Source: AC-56 sp963702195
Lineage (GTDB): Bacteria; Actinomycetota; Thermoleophilia; Solirubrobacterales; 70-9
Direction of reading: 5' to 3'
Length of the DNA stretch: 64,000 bases
Assembly (NCBI GenBank): GCA_963702195.1
Contig: OY969725.1
Span: 2,790,001 to 2,854,000 of the forward strand
A program made the translations under genes and the position numbers. Under the pieces are notes generated by a model, which did not search any database, was not told the origin of the DNA, and was given only the letters and a program-made list of their open reading frames with translations. Every line of letters starts with the position of its first letter. Positions within the stretch are counted from its first letter, which is position 1. Below are positions 34,091 through 42,522 of this stretch, piece by piece.

Positions 34091-35871
34091 GGGATCGGCT
34101 TGGGGAGGTGGGACGGGATCGTCGTGTTCTTCAGGACGCGCTTGCCGGCGGCGTTCCAGAAGACGTCGCTGATGCCGCGCGAGCCCGGCAGGTTCGAGAG
34201 GATCTGGGCGGGGTTGGAGGGCGGCTGCCCCGGCGCCGGGAAGTTGCCCAGCGGGTAGCCGGTCTGGCCCGGCTGGCAGTCCGGGTACTCGTGGTAGTTC
34301 GGCTGAAAGCCGGAGACGCCGAGCTTGCTGGCGTAGTTGCGGACCACGTTGTTGGGTTGGCCGGTCGGCGCGTAGGAGTTCCCGTGGAGGATCGGGATCT
34401 GGTGCGGCGCGAAGGTGTTGGGTGGCAGGCCCTGGAGCGGATCCCCGGTGGCCCCGGTCTGCCCGTTCGCCTGAATGCCCGAGTAAGCGTTCAGCGGACC
34501 CTGGACGAAGTTGCTCTCGGCCGGCCCGACGGTCCCGCCGACGACCCCGACCCGCTCGCCGAACCCGACCTGGTCGCGGTCGGACAGGTGCTCGCTCAGC
34601 ATGGTCCAGTCGTAGTTCCAGTAGTTGCAGACGGTCTGCGCCGGGGCCACCCACTTCGCGAGCGGGGTGGCGCTGTCGAAGGTCTCCTCGAGGCGCTGGA
34701 AGCTCGTCTTCGTCGCCGGCTGCTGGACCAGCTTCTTCAGCTGGACCATGACGCCGCGTAGCTTGTGGTTCACCGGCGGCGTCCGGTTGAGGATCGGCGT
34801 GCCGATCGTGATCGCGTGGTTCAGCGTGGGGATCGCAACGCGCAGCTGGCGGACGCCCGGGTTGAGGCGGCGCGAGAGCTCCGTGAACTCGGTCAGGAAG
34901 GGCCGCTGACGCCGCAGCTGGCCGGGTCCCTCGGTCACCACCGGCACGCCCTCGGTGATGGTCGCCTGCAGCGCCGCGGGATCGGATGAGATCGCTGCGA
35001 AGGCGACCGAGGCGTTGCCGAAGAAGTCTGCGTTCTGGACAGCTACCGGGGCGACGATCTCCGCGGTGTGGCCCAGTGCCTCGATGAAGCGGCGGAGCTG
35101 AGTGTTCGGGCTCGCCAGGACCTTGGAGACCGGCTTCAGGTTGGTGAACAGCGGCTTGAGCTTCGACAGCGCCTCGTTGAGCGACGCCCCGCGCCCGGCG
35201 AGCGCGTCGCCGTACCCGATCAGGTTCTTGCGCGCGTTGTCACGGGTGCGCGTGTCGAAGGTGTCGTTGATCGCGTCGAACTCGGTCTGCTTCTGGAAGC
35301 AGCCGTTCCGGGCGGAGGAGGAGATGTCGGAGGCGAACGTCGCCGGGTTCGTGGGGAGCTGGCACTTGTTGCCGTCGTCCAGCCCGTCGAAGACGTAGCC
35401 CTCGGGCGCGGCCTTCCCCGTTCCGCGCGTTATCTCCAGGTACTTCAGGCCAAACGAGGATCTGTAGCGGACCCTGAACACCGAGTCCTCGGGGATCGGC
35501 GACGCCGTCTTGTCCAGCTTCAGGTTGAGCTCCGCGGCCACGCAGCAGGTGTTGCTGGACGACGGGTTGGTGCTTGTCGGAGTGATGGAGCCCTGCGCGC
35601 CGCTGGCCAGCTCCTTCGGATCGACATGAGTGATGTCGATCGACTCGACGACGCCCACCCGGGTGCCGCCGATCCTGACCTCGTTGTTCTTCACCAGGCG
35701 AGCGGCGTTCGGGACGACCACCGACACGCGGTAGGTCGGGACGAATGGCAGGCCGTTGTTCGCGTTGTACGCGAGGAAGACCGCGACGATCACGATCAGG
35801 GTCGTGATCGCGCCGACCATGGTCGGCGACGCCGCGATCGACTGCAGGGGTGTTCCTCTGCCGCGTCTCAT
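34087..35871 (-). CDS. Mce family protein, third of cluster (MceC position)
   Basis: A 594-residue protein. The anchor is MVGAITTLIVIVAVFLAYNA. The MCE domain (TYRVSVVVPNAARLVKNNEVRIGGTRVGVV) has an Ser/Thr/Asn insert with a Cys pair (SSNTCCVAAELNL). The C-terminal domain holds QTVCNYWNYDWTMLSEHLSD, a block with Cys and aromatic residues, and a Pro-rich end. ATG and stop overlaps on both sides place it firmly in the operon. Confidence 0.92.
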   Translation of the reverse strand: MRRGRGTPLQSIAASPTMVGAITTLIVIVAVFLAYNANNGLPFVPTYRVSVVVPNAARLVKNNEVRIGGTRVGVVESIDITHVDPKELASGAQGSITPTSTNPSSSNTCCVAAELNLKLDKTASPIPEDSVFRVRYRSSFGLKYLEITRGTGKAAPEGYVFDGLDDGNKCQLPTNPATFASDISSSARNGCFQKQTEFDAINDTFDTRTRDNARKNLIGYGDALAGRGASLNEALSKLKPLFTNLKPVSKVLASPNTQLRRFIEALGHTAEIVAPVAVQNADFFGNASVAFAAISSDPAALQATITEGVPVVTEGPGQLRRQRPFLTEFTELSRRLNPGVRQLRVAIPTLNHAITIGTPILNRTPPVNHKLRGVMVQLKKLVQQPATKTSFQRLEETFDSATPLAKWVAPAQTVCNYWNYDWTMLSEHLSDRDQVGFGERVGVVGGTVGPAESNFVQGPLNAYSGIQANGQTGATGDPLQGLPPNTFAPHQIPILHGNSYAPTGQPNNVVRNYASKLGVSGFQPNYHEYPDCQPGQTGYPLGNFPAPGQPPSNPAQILSNLPGSRGISDVFWNAAGKRVLKNTTIPSHLPKPIP

Positions 35872-37664
35872 GGCGAGAACAGGTAGTTCAGGAGGTGGTT
35901 TGCCTGGTGCCCGACGTTGCCGCCGATCCGACCGCCGGGCTTGTGCGTGTGGCGCCGCACCGCGCCGCCCACGCGTGGCACGTGGTGGTGGCCGATGCCG
36001 AGGATGTGCCTCAGCCGGTCTCCGATGTGACCGGTCGTTCCGCTCGGCGGCTTGACCGGAAGCGGCGGCCCGGTCGTACCGGAGGGACCGGTGGTTCCGG
36101 TCGGCCCCGTGGCGCCGGTCGCGCCCGTCGGCCCGGTCCCGCCCGTGGATCGATTCTTCGAATGCGCCGTCCCATTGCTCTTCGGCGCGGCAGCGGCGCT
36201 CTTGCCGGCCGGGTTGCAGAGCTTCAGGTCAGTGGATCCGCCCGGACAGACCGAGGGGTCATACGGCGGCGAGCCGATGTTCTCGTTGATGCCGGGCTGG
36301 TTCGCCCCGAGCCAGGACACGCAGGAGTTTGCGTCCGCGAGGCTCGTCGTCGTGCCGTCACCCGCCGCGTTCGGGACGCCGATCTTGTGATCGCCGGGCG
36401 GCGGGTTGTTGTCCGCCGGGTTGTCGCCCGCGTTGTAGCCCTGCACGCAGGGGCCGCTCAGGTCATAGATGGGAACGTGCAGTACGTGCCCGTACTGGTC
36501 GTACTGGTTGATGGCGCCCGTCTGGTAGTAGACGTAATTCAGGAGGCTCTCCATGCCGGTGTAGCCGGTGGGCGACTTGCGGCCGGTGGACCAGCAGGGG
36601 GCCTTCTTGTCGTTGCAGCTGCGCGCGGCGCGCTGGTCGATCTCGACCGTGCGCTTCGGCGTGTCGATGTCGCGCAGGAACTTGTCGAGCGTGTTGCTCG
36701 CCGGGTAGGCGTTCTTGCCGGACCTCGCCAGGGCCTGGATCTCGTCCTTGCCCTGGGTGAGCGCCGTGCGACCCGGGACCGCCGCCTGGCCGAGGCTGGT
36801 GAGGGAGCGGTTGGTGGCGTCGTTGAACCCCGGCAGTTTCAGCGCGAGGGTGTTGAGGCCGGGGGCCGCCTGCTTCAGATTGGAGAGGAGCGGCGTCTGG
36901 GCGTCGGCAAGCGTGCCGAGCTTGCTGAGCGTCGGCTTCAACTGCGCCAGGAAGTTGTCGAGGCGGTTGAAGTTGGTGGAGAGGTCGTTGCGGCGGGTGG
37001 CCGAGATCGCCGCCACGTCGCGCGCGTGCTGGATGAAGCTGATGACGTCCTGGCGCTTGTTCGCCAGCTGGGTGATGATCGTGTCGGAGTTCGCGTTGAG
37101 GTCCCGAATCGTGCGGTTCTCGTCGGCGAGGATCCGCAGCGCGGACTGGAGCTTGCGAAGCGCCGGCGAGCCGAGGGCGATTGCCTGATTCAGCTCCTTC
37201 GGGTTGCCCGCCAGCGCCGTCCCGAACTCGTTGATCAGGATCGCCAGGCGATCCTTGTACGGCTCCCGGAGCGTGTTCTGGACCAGGTCCGGCTGAACCG
37301 TCTCGGTGACGTGGCTGGCCGGGATCGTCCCACCGTCGGGGAGGGTCGGGCCCTTGGGGTTGCAGGTGATGAAGTACTCGGCGATCAGCGACTGCGGCTC
37401 GGATGCGCATCGCGTGTCCTTGCCCAACACGCCCAGCGGGCCCGAGGTCTCGATCGTGATGTCCGCGCGCTTCTGCGGCGTGATGCCGAGATCCGTGACC
37501 GTGCCGGTGTCGACGCCCGCGATCCGCACGTTGGAGCCGTTGACGATCCCGAAGGCGTTGTACATCTCGACGTGGTACGTATGCGAGTCAGACGCGCCCG
37601 CCAGCGAGGTGACCCACGCTGCGATGCCGCCGAGCAGGACCGCGATGAGGGCGAGCCTTCTCAT
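35868..37664 (-). CDS. Mce family protein, second of cluster (MceB position), with collagen-like stretch
   Basis: A 598-residue protein. The N-terminal anchor (LALIAVLLGGIAAWVTSLAG) is followed by the MCE domain (YHVEMYNAFGIVNGSNVRIAGVDTGTV) with a Cys-containing insert (DTRCASEPQ...YFITCNP). Long helices follow. Near the C-terminus is a Gly-x-Thr repeat (GGTGPTGATGATGPTG and on through GPSGTTGPP), encoded around 36050-36150, which resembles collagen-like triplets. The start ATG lies in an ATGA overlap; the frame is open upstream to 37931 but inside the first mce gene. Confidence 0.92.
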   Translation of the reverse strand: MRRLALIAVLLGGIAAWVTSLAGASDSHTYHVEMYNAFGIVNGSNVRIAGVDTGTVTDLGITPQKRADITIETSGPLGVLGKDTRCASEPQSLIAEYFITCNPKGPTLPDGGTIPASHVTETVQPDLVQNTLREPYKDRLAILINEFGTALAGNPKELNQAIALGSPALRKLQSALRILADENRTIRDLNANSDTIITQLANKRQDVISFIQHARDVAAISATRRNDLSTNFNRLDNFLAQLKPTLSKLGTLADAQTPLLSNLKQAAPGLNTLALKLPGFNDATNRSLTSLGQAAVPGRTALTQGKDEIQALARSGKNAYPASNTLDKFLRDIDTPKRTVEIDQRAARSCNDKKAPCWSTGRKSPTGYTGMESLLNYVYYQTGAINQYDQYGHVLHVPIYDLSGPCVQGYNAGDNPADNNPPPGDHKIGVPNAAGDGTTTSLADANSCVSWLGANQPGINENIGSPPYDPSVCPGGSTDLKLCNPAGKSAAAAPKSNGTAHSKNRSTGGTGPTGATGATGPTGTTGPSGTTGPPLPVKPPSGTTGHIGDRLRHILGIGHHHVPRVGGAVRRHTHKPGGRIGGNVGHQANHLLNYLFSP

Positions 37665-39094
37665 GGCCCCAGCGGCACCTGAGACGGATCGCAGGCCAGG
37701 GTGCCGTTGTCGGTGAACGGGGTCGAGTTGTCGCCCGGGTTTCGCTCGTTGGCGCCGGGGCAGCGAGCGTTCTTGCCGGTGCCGCCGATGCCGGCGATCT
37801 GGGTGATCGGCGACAGCGGCTTGGCGAACAGGTCGGGGAGGCCGGGACTGAAGGCGTTGAAGGTGGTCGCGATGCGCCCGATGCCGCCGTTGGCGTCCGC
37901 GATCCCGGAGGTGCCGAAGTCGTTGAACCACGAGACGAGCTCCGGCGTGTAGGAGCGAAAGAAGGAGAGCGAGGGCAGGCCGTTTTGAAGCGAGCAGACC
38001 GCCTCGCCGAAGGCGCCCTGGGTGAAGTTGCCGTCGGCGGCCCGCTGGTAGTCGGTGTTCGGGTTCTTGCCGCAGTCCGGAGAGCCCGAGCCGACCGCCG
38101 CCTTTGCCAGCGGCACCGCGTCGCGGGTCAGCTCGACCAGGTCGTTCTGCTTGCCCGGCCGGCGGATCGTGCGTTCGAGGTCGGTGATCGTCGGCACCGC
38201 GTCCGCCGCGGCGCGGCGGAAGGTCGAAAAGAAGGGGCCGAGCCGATCGGCGACCGGCTTTGAGGCGTTGACGAACGGGGTCAGGTCGTCGAGGGTGGCC
38301 CGCAGGTTGACGAAGGTGGTGTTCGATTGGCGCATGAAGTCGGGCAGCTTGACCAGCGCCTGCTCGAGGGCGTTCGACTGCTGCGCGATCGCGCCCATCA
38401 TCAGGTTCGCGTTGTGGATCAAAAGCGAGATGTCGCTCGATTTGGCCGCAAGGGCGCCCGACAGGTGCGAGGTGTCGACGATCAGCCGCTGTAGGGTCGG
38501 CGTGTCGCGGGTCAGCTCGCCGAACACCTGCCTGGAGGTGGAAAGGAACGGGTTCAGGTAGCGGTAGCCGGCGTTGGCCTGGTGGGCGACCCCCTCATAG
38601 GAGAGCTCAAAGCCCTGGATCACGTGCTTGAAGTTGTTGATCGTCCGTGCGTTCAGGGTGTTGAAGAGCTGGTCGAGGTCGACCTCGGAGGTGGTCTCAG
38701 ACTGCGGCAGCACCGAGCCCGAGGGGATCTCGGCTCCGGCCGCGGAGGGCGCCGGCAGGTCGAGCTCGACCTGGCGGTTGGCGATTCCAGACAGCGAGTA
38801 GGAGCGGATCGTCGCCGTCGTTCCCTGGCGCAGCGGGGCGTAGGGGGAATCGACCGAGAAGGTGACCAGGGCCTGGCCGTGGTCGCCGAGGGCGATGTCG
38901 TTAACGGTGCCGGTGGGGGCGCCTGCTACTACGACCTGGGAGCCGGGGACGAGCTGGCTGGCGTTCTGGAACTCGGCGGTGATCTCGTAGCTGGAGCCGC
39001 CGCGGAAGAGCAGCAGCCCGACCACCACCGCGGCCACTCCCAGCGCCACGATGGCGGCAATGCGGCCCACCGCCGACGACCTGGTCAGTGTCAT
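37661..39094 (-). CDS. Mce family protein, first of cluster (MceA position)
   Basis: A 477-residue protein. The anchor is IAAIVALGVAAVVVGLLLFRGG. The MCE domain begins YEITAEFQNASQLVPGSQVVVAGAPTGTV and ends SLSGIANRQVELDL. The remainder is the usual long helical tube segment and a short Cys-containing tail. It is the first gene of six; in most actinobacteria two YrbE permease genes come just before this position, but here the next upstream gene is a small secreted protein. Confidence 0.92.
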   Translation of the reverse strand: MTLTRSSAVGRIAAIVALGVAAVVVGLLLFRGGSSYEITAEFQNASQLVPGSQVVVAGAPTGTVNDIALGDHGQALVTFSVDSPYAPLRQGTTATIRSYSLSGIANRQVELDLPAPSAAGAEIPSGSVLPQSETTSEVDLDQLFNTLNARTINNFKHVIQGFELSYEGVAHQANAGYRYLNPFLSTSRQVFGELTRDTPTLQRLIVDTSHLSGALAAKSSDISLLIHNANLMMGAIAQQSNALEQALVKLPDFMRQSNTTFVNLRATLDDLTPFVNASKPVADRLGPFFSTFRRAAADAVPTITDLERTIRRPGKQNDLVELTRDAVPLAKAAVGSGSPDCGKNPNTDYQRAADGNFTQGAFGEAVCSLQNGLPSLSFFRSYTPELVSWFNDFGTSGIADANGGIGRIATTFNAFSPGLPDLFAKPLSPITQIAGIGGTGKNARCPGANERNPGDNSTPFTDNGTLACDPSQVPLGP

Positions 39095-39168
39095 CCAGTC
39101 CTCTCCATCCCGTGCCGCCCGTGACTCCCTCCACGCACGCCCCCGAAGCTTCGCGGTGCACGCCTGGA

Positions 39169-39184
39169 GTTGTCAAAGGACAAC
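39169..39184. promoter_or_regulatory. inverted repeat GTTGTC-AAAG-GACAAC upstream of the mce cluster
   Basis: An exact 6-bp inverted repeat around four bases, 75 bases upstream of the first mce start. On the minus strand it includes TTGACA, which could serve as a -35 element, but no convincing -10 lies 16-18 bases further. It may be an operator or part of the mce promoter. Confidence 0.4.
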
Positions 39185-39249
39185 CGTCGGGGGAGGGGCC
39201 TCCGCAGGCATGGACCGGCGGGGCTTTCTTGACTTGGTGTTAAGAGCCT

Positions 39250-39759
39250 CTAGCGGGAGCCGAAACTGCCCGAGATGGCGGGCGATCCCGCGCGGACCGA
39301 CTGGAACGAGGCGGCGCGGTTGTAGCTCTCATAGAGGAGCGTCGAGTCGGGCGCCGAGCCCGAGCAGATGCGCTGGAAGAGCCCGTACGCCGCGCCGTTG
39401 CTGAGGGTCGCTCCCGGGTTCTCGGGGTCTGGGTGCGTCGCCGCGACGGCGAGCATCTGCACGATCGTCATCCGCCTTGCGACGGTGGCGTCACGCCAAT
39501 CAGCGCATGTGGTCGTACCCAGGAACGCCGTGCCCGCGGCCGGCGCCGTCTTGGCGGGTGGCGTGGCCGGGGCAAGCTCGTCCCATGCCGCGACGGCCGC
39601 AAGCGACATCGAGAGGACGGCGACGGCCACCACCGTCAATCGCGCTCGGACACCGAGCCGGGAGATCCGTGGAACATGGGCGCGCGGGCGACCGACTCGA
39701 ATCGCCGGGAGCCTCCACCCCGAGTGAATCGTCGCGTCGGGAGCGTTGGACGGCTTCAT
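39250..39759 (-). CDS. small membrane-anchored or secreted Cys-containing protein
   Basis: A 169-residue protein whose ATG overlaps the beta-helix stop (ATGA). A basic N-terminus precedes a hydrophobic segment (ARLTVVAVAVLSMSLAAVAAW), then a Pro/Ala linker. The compact domain is TTCADWRDATVARRMTIVQML...GAAYGLFQRICSG...LLYESYNRAASF. Two Cys about 50 residues apart could form a disulfide, as in the small HdeA-type periplasmic chaperones, but the family is not established. It is the second gene of a two-gene unit with the beta-helix protein and lies 155 bp before the mce cluster. Confidence 0.72.
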   Translation of the reverse strand: MKPSNAPDATIHSGWRLPAIRVGRPRAHVPRISRLGVRARLTVVAVAVLSMSLAAVAAWDELAPATPPAKTAPAAGTAFLGTTTCADWRDATVARRMTIVQMLAVAATHPDPENPGATLSNGAAYGLFQRICSGSAPDSTLLYESYNRAASFQSVRAGSPAISGSFGSR

Positions 39760-41783
39760 GGTCGGTTCGCGTATGCCTTGCAGCTCAGGGTGTCGGAGAT
39801 GAGCTGACAGGAGGGGGCGGACAGCCGCTGCGATGCGAGCAGGATCCGCGACTGATGCTTCTGGCGGCGCTGATCGCGCGCCGCCGCCGCGGTTCCGGGC
39901 TGGGACGGCTGCGCGTACCAGTCGCACGTGGTGTCGCCGATCGACGCCTCGGCGCAGTAGGTGAGCATCGCCTCCTTGGCTGGGTTGCCGGTTCCCGCAC
40001 TCGTGCCGCAGTCCTCGGGCAGGAAGCGCGGCACGGACATGCCCGGCCGCGCGAACCGCTGCGGGTCTCCGGTCCAGCTCGCGTTGGAGCCGTCGGGGCC
40101 ATGGTTGCCGTACCAGCAGTTCCCCGTGTCGGTCGGGAACTCGTCCCACCAGAAGTCGACGCCGTTCGGCTTGACGTCGCCGTTGGGCGCCCGGCCCATC
40201 CTGTTGTCGTAGAAGCGGTTGTCATACGACGTCGAGCTGGGGTTCGCGGGGGTGCAGGTCTGCGTTGCCGGTGGGCAGCTGATCGCATCGGGCACGGCCA
40301 GGAGCATCGCGCCGCGGCGCCAGTTGTCGTAGATGCGGTTGTCGCGCACGACGTCGTCGTTGCCGCCCGCGATCAGGAGACCGGTGCCCAGCGGCACGCC
40401 CACCGCCGAGGAGACCTTACGGCTCTCCGGATACCCCTTCGGGTAGTGGTAGACGTTGAAGTTGTTCGAGTAGATCTTGTTCTTCTCGAACACCGCGCCG
40501 CTCTGCGGGAAGCCCGGGTGGCCGCCGGCGTAGAAGGAGTCGGTGACGATCCCGGCGGCGTTGTCGTACATGTTGTTGTGGACGATGTGGACGGCGTTGC
40601 CCATCGTGCCCGAGGTGGCCATGTTGTTGTGATGGATGTCGCACCGCGTGATCTTCTGGTTCAGGCGGGCGCGCGGGTAAAACGAGGTGTCCCGCTTGTC
40701 CGGCGCGTTGGGCGCGGTGTCATCGTCCGTCTCGGGCGCGCCGCCGGGATAGATGCCCGAGTCGCCGTTGCCGACCGCCTCGCAGTTCTCCGTCAGGCCG
40801 TGGTCGGAGGCGAACATCAGGGAGCCGTACTCACCCGCGTAGAAGAACTTGTCGCGATCGAGCAGGTAGCCGTCCGTCTCGAGGACGTAGATGTCGTGCT
40901 CGACCGCGTGCCTGAGGGTGACGTTCTTGAGCACGAATCCGTCGGCGCGGTCGGCCTTGAGCGCGACGTCCTTCTTCGAACCCACGCCGCTGGGACCGCC
41001 GTTGCCGGCGGCGACCTTGCCGGAGTCGATCACGACGTCCTCCGGCCGTGGACCCGAGCCCTGGATCTGAAGGTTGCAGCGCACGCACCGGCCAAGGTCT
41101 GGGATCCCGTGGCGATCGGCCTGCGGCGGCGGCGGCGCGCCCTTGCCTGGCTTTCGCCCGAGCACGTTGATGAGCGCCTGGTCGTTCGGGCAGTGCCACT
41201 GGTATCGGTAGGAGACGCCGACCGGCCCGCCGCCGCCGAAGTCGGTGTCGGTGAGGTACTTCTGGCACTTCGGATCCTGCGTGGGCTGCTTACGCGAGTG
41301 CGGCTCGCTGTAGATCCCGGGCATGACGACGATGAAGTCGTTGTTGTGCGAGTCGAAGACCGCCTTCTGGATCGAGTGGTAGCGGCAGCGCTTCGCGAAT
41401 CGCTTGTTGAGCGACCGCAGCCGATGCGCCCTCCTCGCGCGCATCTGGTGGCGCTTCATCGTCGGCCGCAACGCGTATCCGCGTGTCCTCATCAGGCGGA
41501 GCGAGCGCCGCACGCGCGCCATCGAGTCCTTCTTGCATACGACCCTCGTCCTGCCCGGCTTCGAAGCCTTGAAGGCCGAGGGCAGCGAGCGCGCCTTCGG
41601 CACCTTGCCGCCGGCGGCGGGCTCGACGTGATGGTCGGGCCTTGGGTCCGGCCAGTACGCCGGGCGCTCGATGTGGGCGAGGGCCAGCGCGGGAATGGCG
41701 ATGAGGGCAACGCCCGCTGCGCCGATCGCCACCGCGAATCGCCGACGCCGTCCTCTCCGTTTCAGCCGGTCTCCCATTGCCAC
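39756..41783 (-). CDS. secreted right-handed parallel beta-helix protein, paralogue
   Basis: A protein of up to 675 residues; GTG 41783 or ATG 41777 are possible starts. The signal segment is FAVAIGAAGVALIAIPALALA. A basic linker of about 100 residues follows, then YHSIQKAVFD...FIVVMPGIYSEPHS and parallel coils (GDSGIYPGGAP, IHHNNMATSGTMG, FEKNKIYSNNFNVY, VRDNRIYDNW). The motif NRFYDNRMGR...VDFWWDEF...GNCWYGNHG parallels the block in the 20-kb protein. Several Cys suggest disulfides. It is coupled to a small anchored protein. Catalytic function is not evident. Confidence 0.85.
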   Translation of the reverse strand: MAMGDRLKRRGRRRRFAVAIGAAGVALIAIPALALAHIERPAYWPDPRPDHHVEPAAGGKVPKARSLPSAFKASKPGRTRVVCKKDSMARVRRSLRLMRTRGYALRPTMKRHQMRARRAHRLRSLNKRFAKRCRYHSIQKAVFDSHNNDFIVVMPGIYSEPHSRKQPTQDPKCQKYLTDTDFGGGGPVGVSYRYQWHCPNDQALINVLGRKPGKGAPPPPQADRHGIPDLGRCVRCNLQIQGSGPRPEDVVIDSGKVAAGNGGPSGVGSKKDVALKADRADGFVLKNVTLRHAVEHDIYVLETDGYLLDRDKFFYAGEYGSLMFASDHGLTENCEAVGNGDSGIYPGGAPETDDDTAPNAPDKRDTSFYPRARLNQKITRCDIHHNNMATSGTMGNAVHIVHNNMYDNAAGIVTDSFYAGGHPGFPQSGAVFEKNKIYSNNFNVYHYPKGYPESRKVSSAVGVPLGTGLLIAGGNDDVVRDNRIYDNWRRGAMLLAVPDAISCPPATQTCTPANPSSTSYDNRFYDNRMGRAPNGDVKPNGVDFWWDEFPTDTGNCWYGNHGPDGSNASWTGDPQRFARPGMSVPRFLPEDCGTSAGTGNPAKEAMLTYCAEASIGDTTCDWYAQPSQPGTAAAARDQRRQKHQSRILLASQRLSAPSCQLISDTLSCKAYANRP

Positions 41784-41877
41784 ACCCCGTAGCGGGCGGC
41801 CAAGGTAACAACGGATTTTCGGCGATGCGCCGGTTCGACCGGTGACGCCCTGGGCGCCACCCTCATTGACCGGAGTG

Positions 41878-42483
41878 CTACCCCGCGGCGCCGAGCCGGC
41901 TCGCGACCTCAGGCCAGTTCACGACGTTCCACCACGCGTCGATGTAATCCGGGCGCTTGTTCTGGTACTTCAGGTAGTAGGCATGCTCCCAGACGTCCAC
42001 GCCGAGGAGGGGCGTCTGGCCGTCCGAGATCGGCGAATCCTGGTTCGCGGTCGAGACGACCGCCAGGCCCGAGCCGTCGTGGACCAGCCACGACCAGCCG
42101 GAGCCGAAGCGGCTCACTCCGGCCGTCTTGAACTCGTCCTTGAAGGCGTCGAACGACCCGAATGTGTCGTCGATCGCGGCGGCGAGGTCGCCGTCCGGCG
42201 CACCGCCGCCGTCCGGGCTCATGATCTGCCAGAAGAACGAGTGGTTGGAGTGTCCGCCCGCGTTGTTGCGAACCGCGGTCTTGATGTCGTCGGGAAGCTG
42301 GTCGAGGCTGCGGAGGACGTCGTCGACATCAGTGTCGGCCCACTCCGTGCCGTCGAGCGCGGCGTTCGCCTTGTCGACGTAGGCCTGGTGGTGCTTGTCG
42401 TGGTGCACGCGCATGGTCTGCTCGTCGATGTGCGGCTCGAGCGCTGCGTAGTCATAGGGAAGATCGGGAACCGAATAAGCCAT
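41878..42483 (-). CDS. superoxide dismutase, Fe/Mn type
   Basis: A 201-residue protein that turns superoxide into oxygen and peroxide. Metal ligands are His27 in RVHHDKHHQAYV, His in GHSNHSFFWQIM, and Asp and His in GVDVWEHAYYLKYQNKRPDY. The Gly/Gln pattern around GGHSNHSFFW favours the Mn or cambialistic type, but this is not decisive. A GAAGGAG ribosome site precedes the ATG. It stands as a single gene with no export signal. Confidence 0.95.
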   Translation of the reverse strand: MAYSVPDLPYDYAALEPHIDEQTMRVHHDKHHQAYVDKANAALDGTEWADTDVDDVLRSLDQLPDDIKTAVRNNAGGHSNHSFFWQIMSPDGGGAPDGDLAAAIDDTFGSFDAFKDEFKTAGVSRFGSGWSWLVHDGSGLAVVSTANQDSPISDGQTPLLGVDVWEHAYYLKYQNKRPDYIDAWWNVVNWPEVASRLGAAG

Positions 42484-42522
42484 CTACCGCTCCTTCGTCT
42501 CTGTTTTGAACTCTGGATCAGA

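Noticed and set aside
34091..34654. N-terminal extension of the fourth mce gene
   Set aside because: It overlaps the third mce gene; the anchor and MCE domain begin directly after the ATG at 34090.
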